Shown piece after piece: positions 61,601-64,000 of a DNA stretch of 64,000 bases. Below the pieces are notes generated by a model. The model did no database searches, was not told where the DNA came from, and was given only the letters and a program-made list of their open reading frames with translations. Every line of letters begins with the position of its first letter. Positions within the stretch are counted from its first letter, which is position 1. The stretch is from Citrus sinensis (taxonomy: Eukaryota; Streptophyta; Magnoliopsida; Sapindales; Rutaceae), in NCBI RefSeq assembly GCF_022201045.2, contig NC_068564.1, positions 30,285,001 to 30,349,000 of the forward strand, written 5' to 3'. A program made the position numbers and the translations under genes.

Positions 61601-62643
61601 AGAAGAATCGCATGATGGAGACAAAGGAACTCTTTGACTGGGTCCTGAAGCAACCGTGTTTTGAGGTTTTCTTTTGTGCCACTTCTGCTTTGCATATTAC
61701 TGCATTTGTTGCGTGTGAGCATGTTTCGGGCATGCATTGGCAGACAGTTGGAAATTTTTTTTTTAAAAAAAAAGATATTTTGGTACTCTTTTGCAGAAAA
61801 CTTCCTTCATGCTGTTTCTAAACAAATTTGATATATTTGAAAAGAAGGTTCTAAAGGTACGTGTTAATAGATTAGTTCACATTTATATTTGTGTGGACAA
61901 TTTATATCAAGTTTGGGTTATTGATTATCTACATTTAATAGGTGCCACTGAATGTGTGTGAGTGGTTCAAAGATTACCAGCCAGTTTCAACGGGAAAGCA
62001 AGAGATTGAGAATGCATATGAGTAAGAATTATTATATGTTTATAGTTATTTTGACATGATATAGGGCAAGTTTGGGCACAAAAGCAGTTTCTGCTTAAAA
62101 TATAACTTTGCCTCCTTTTCACAATAACCTTAAATATTGGTTAAATGCTACATACACATACATAAGAGCATACTCTATTGCTAACAGTGACTGATGCTCA
62201 AAATTTGGGGTTGCGGTAAGCTGGCACCTGACATTAAAGTTTTATTCATCCTTATGTCTATAGCTCATGGGAGTAGTTAGTCTGGCCCGAAGGAGAAGTT
62301 ATGATAAATTCTCTATTTATAGTGACTTAAAATTTCCTATAATGTGCCAAACTGGAATGCTTTTGAAATTTTTGGCATTTATAGAGATGATTTAGAGCTT
62401 TAAATATTTGCCTAGTCTTGTTCATTGTCCCAATGATGATTCCATGTTCTAAACTCTCCATTCAGGTTTGTCAAGAAGAAATTTGAAGAGTTGTATTTTC
62501 AAAGCACAGCCCCTGATCGCGTAGACCGGGTCTTCAAAATCTACAGAACCACTGCCCTTGATCCGAAACTTGTGAAAAAGACTTTCAAGCTAGTAGATGA
62601 GACTTTGAGACGGAGACATCTTTTTGAGGCGGGCTTGTTGTGA
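58606..62643 (+). CDS. GPA1: Heterotrimeric G-protein alpha subunit
   Basis: GPA1 is the canonical plant G-alpha: it binds GTP, partners G-beta/gamma and RGS1 at the plasma membrane, and affects hormone, stomatal and growth signalling. Thirteen coding exons: 58606-58668, 58791-58863, 59381-59418, 59516-59605, 59797-59874, 60136-60243, 60360-60461, 60865-60920, 61270-61404, 61572-61665, 61797-61856, 61942-62021, 62466-62643. They total 1155 nt (384 aa; Arabidopsis has 383). [10 protein letters not shown] offers Gly2 for myristoylation and Cys5 for palmitoylation. Nucleotide-binding parts: P-loop GAGESGKST (46-54), switch I RVRTTG with Arg191, DVGGQ with Gln223, NKFD (288-291) and TTAL near the end. 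The C-terminus is [11 protein letters not shown], without the cysteine that pertussis toxin modifies in animal Gi. Intron 3 has a GC donor (AAGCAG|GCAAGA). All junctions keep frame. Confidence 0.96.
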
Positions 62644-64000
62644 CCGAACAGCAAAATAACTCTGAAAAGAATGTTCATAATTTGATGAAGTTGGTCGGAC
62701 TTTTGGACATCTTTATTAAGTTCCCATTTGTTAACTGCCGGTATGTCATCACATTCCCATACGCAAAAGTTTTGAATTTTCTATTGTTGATTTTTTTTTC
62801 CAACAGGATCCAAGGAAGAATCTTTCTCCATAAGATATTTATTGACTGCTTATTTTGTATCAAGTATTAATTCAGAAACACAATTCAGAATTTGTCTTCT
62901 TGTCTGTATTCTTTCGGAGCGGGCGCTGGACCTAAGCTTAAGAAAAGATCATCATGTTTTCTCATGTTTTCTTAATTTCTTCTACGCTCAATTATTTCAT
63001 TGTGTCTGTAAGCGTAAAATACATGATCTTCTTGTCTCTTAGTTTGAAGGACTTTAATGTAATAAGGATTTTTTTTTTTTTTTTTTTATAAATGCAAATC
63101 ATCAGTTAAATCCATTGGGACTTTCCACAACCTCCCACATTTTGAGAAAAAATTAAAAAAAAAAGAAGAGTAATAAGTGACAAGTGGGTTATCTTAATAA
63201 GCCTTAATTTTAGGTCATTTTCACAACATCATATTATGCGATGTGAAAATAATAATTTTCAGTGAGCACCGATGTGATGTAAAGTCATTTTCTTCAATGA
63301 CGAAAAAGGAATATTAAAGTTGGTATTCTTTGATTCTCATGCTCCACGAGCACCCCACCACGAAGTTAATATTAGATTAATAGTGAAAGTGAAGGTTGAG
63401 GAAGAAAAGTTAAAAGAAAATCAAAATCACTTGGTCATTTTCTTCTTTTTTTTTTGTTGAGGGAATACAAAGATCTTCCTTGCAATTTGGTTTCTTCCTT
63501 ACAAAACCTTGTGTCTCGTCAAAGCTCTTTTAATTTTATTTTTTTTAACCGTCAACTTTGTGGAAGTAGACAAAAGGGTGCATGTAACATCAAAATCAAA
63601 TAAAAGGGTCGGTCGCTTTGCCCAAGTAATGGACGGTGGTCCATTTTTCTACAATGAACGACGCAAATACTTCCAATGTTATTGTTAGGTGGTGTTCATA
63701 ATGTGTTCAGAGAATGAGCCCAATTTAGTGAATATTTCCCACAATTCGACTAAAATGCATAACACATGCATTTTGCTCTCATGGGTGATGGGTCACGTTG
63801 AGGCAGCAACAACAAGTCTCTTAATTTGCTCACTTTTGAGTTTTTGTCGATTTGATTAGCATTTTTCATTTTGCTTCCTAATTTAGATGATCGTGTTATT
63901 ATGCACGCGTTATTAGTTGACAACGTGGTAAACACAGAAGGCGTTGTTACAAAACAGTAATGTTAAATCATTTTGTAATAGAATAAAAAGTAAAGCATTT
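62644..64000. other. GPA1 3' flank and intergenic
   Basis: The GPA1 3' UTR probably runs to about 63060. A T-rich tract lies at 63068-63088. Beyond that I see no coding exon or recognisable element up to the window end. Confidence 0.5.

Overview
This is nuclear DNA of a flowering plant, almost certainly a eudicot and probably a woody rosid (the species guess is weak). The evidence is small GT-AG introns in AT-rich sequence, plant-only families (DCL3, DYW-class PPR, RLCK-VII, COPT, plant G-alpha, DUF1677), MITE-type transposons and many microsatellites. I see no CRISPR arrays, operons, rRNA or convincing tRNA genes. Exon models were built by joining splice sites by hand; for each of the five complete multi-exon genes the exon lengths sum to a whole number of codons with no internal stop. 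The sixth (MEI1-like) is open at the window start, and its visible exons join in phase.

Layout. 1-2935 (+): 3' part of a BRCT-domain protein (MEI1/TopBP1-like). 4167-14469 (-): a complete 25-coding-exon Dicer-like 3 gene (1644 aa), tail to tail with the first gene. 16963-19989 (-): an intronless PPR gene resembling Arabidopsis At4g33170, whose DYW editing domain is cut off by a stop codon and then broken by two frameshifts. 20931-24965 (-): a CID7-like protein (PAM2, CUE, DUF1771, SMR) with a non-coding 5' leader reaching about 26.2 kb. 29688-30134 (+): a DUF1677 protein. 39636-40067 (+): a COPT5-like copper transporter. 44117-45957 (-): a receptor-like cytoplasmic kinase (ARSK1/RIPK type). 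51916-55019 (+): an alpha/beta hydrolase (At4g33180-like). 58606-62643 (+): the heterotrimeric G-protein alpha subunit GPA1.

The long gene-poor stretches (26.3-29.5, 30.1-39.5, 40.1-44.1 and 46-51.9 kb) are AT-rich. They hold at least four MITE-like elements with recognisable ends and target-site duplications (two hAT-like, two PIF/Harbinger-like), two related degenerate repeats, and one short exon-like fragment between direct repeats.

The genes do not form one pathway. DCL3 makes the 24-nt siRNAs that silence transposons such as those nearby; GPA1 and the kinase are signalling proteins; CID7 is tied to poly(A)-binding protein; COPT5 moves copper. I did not find a clearly new biological system. 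The points most worth checking are the decaying DYW domain, three GC-AG introns, an in-frame upstream ATG in GPA1, a CA-microsatellite at the last DCL3 splice acceptor, the exon-like fragment near 41.9 kb, and gene order that mixes three Arabidopsis segments.
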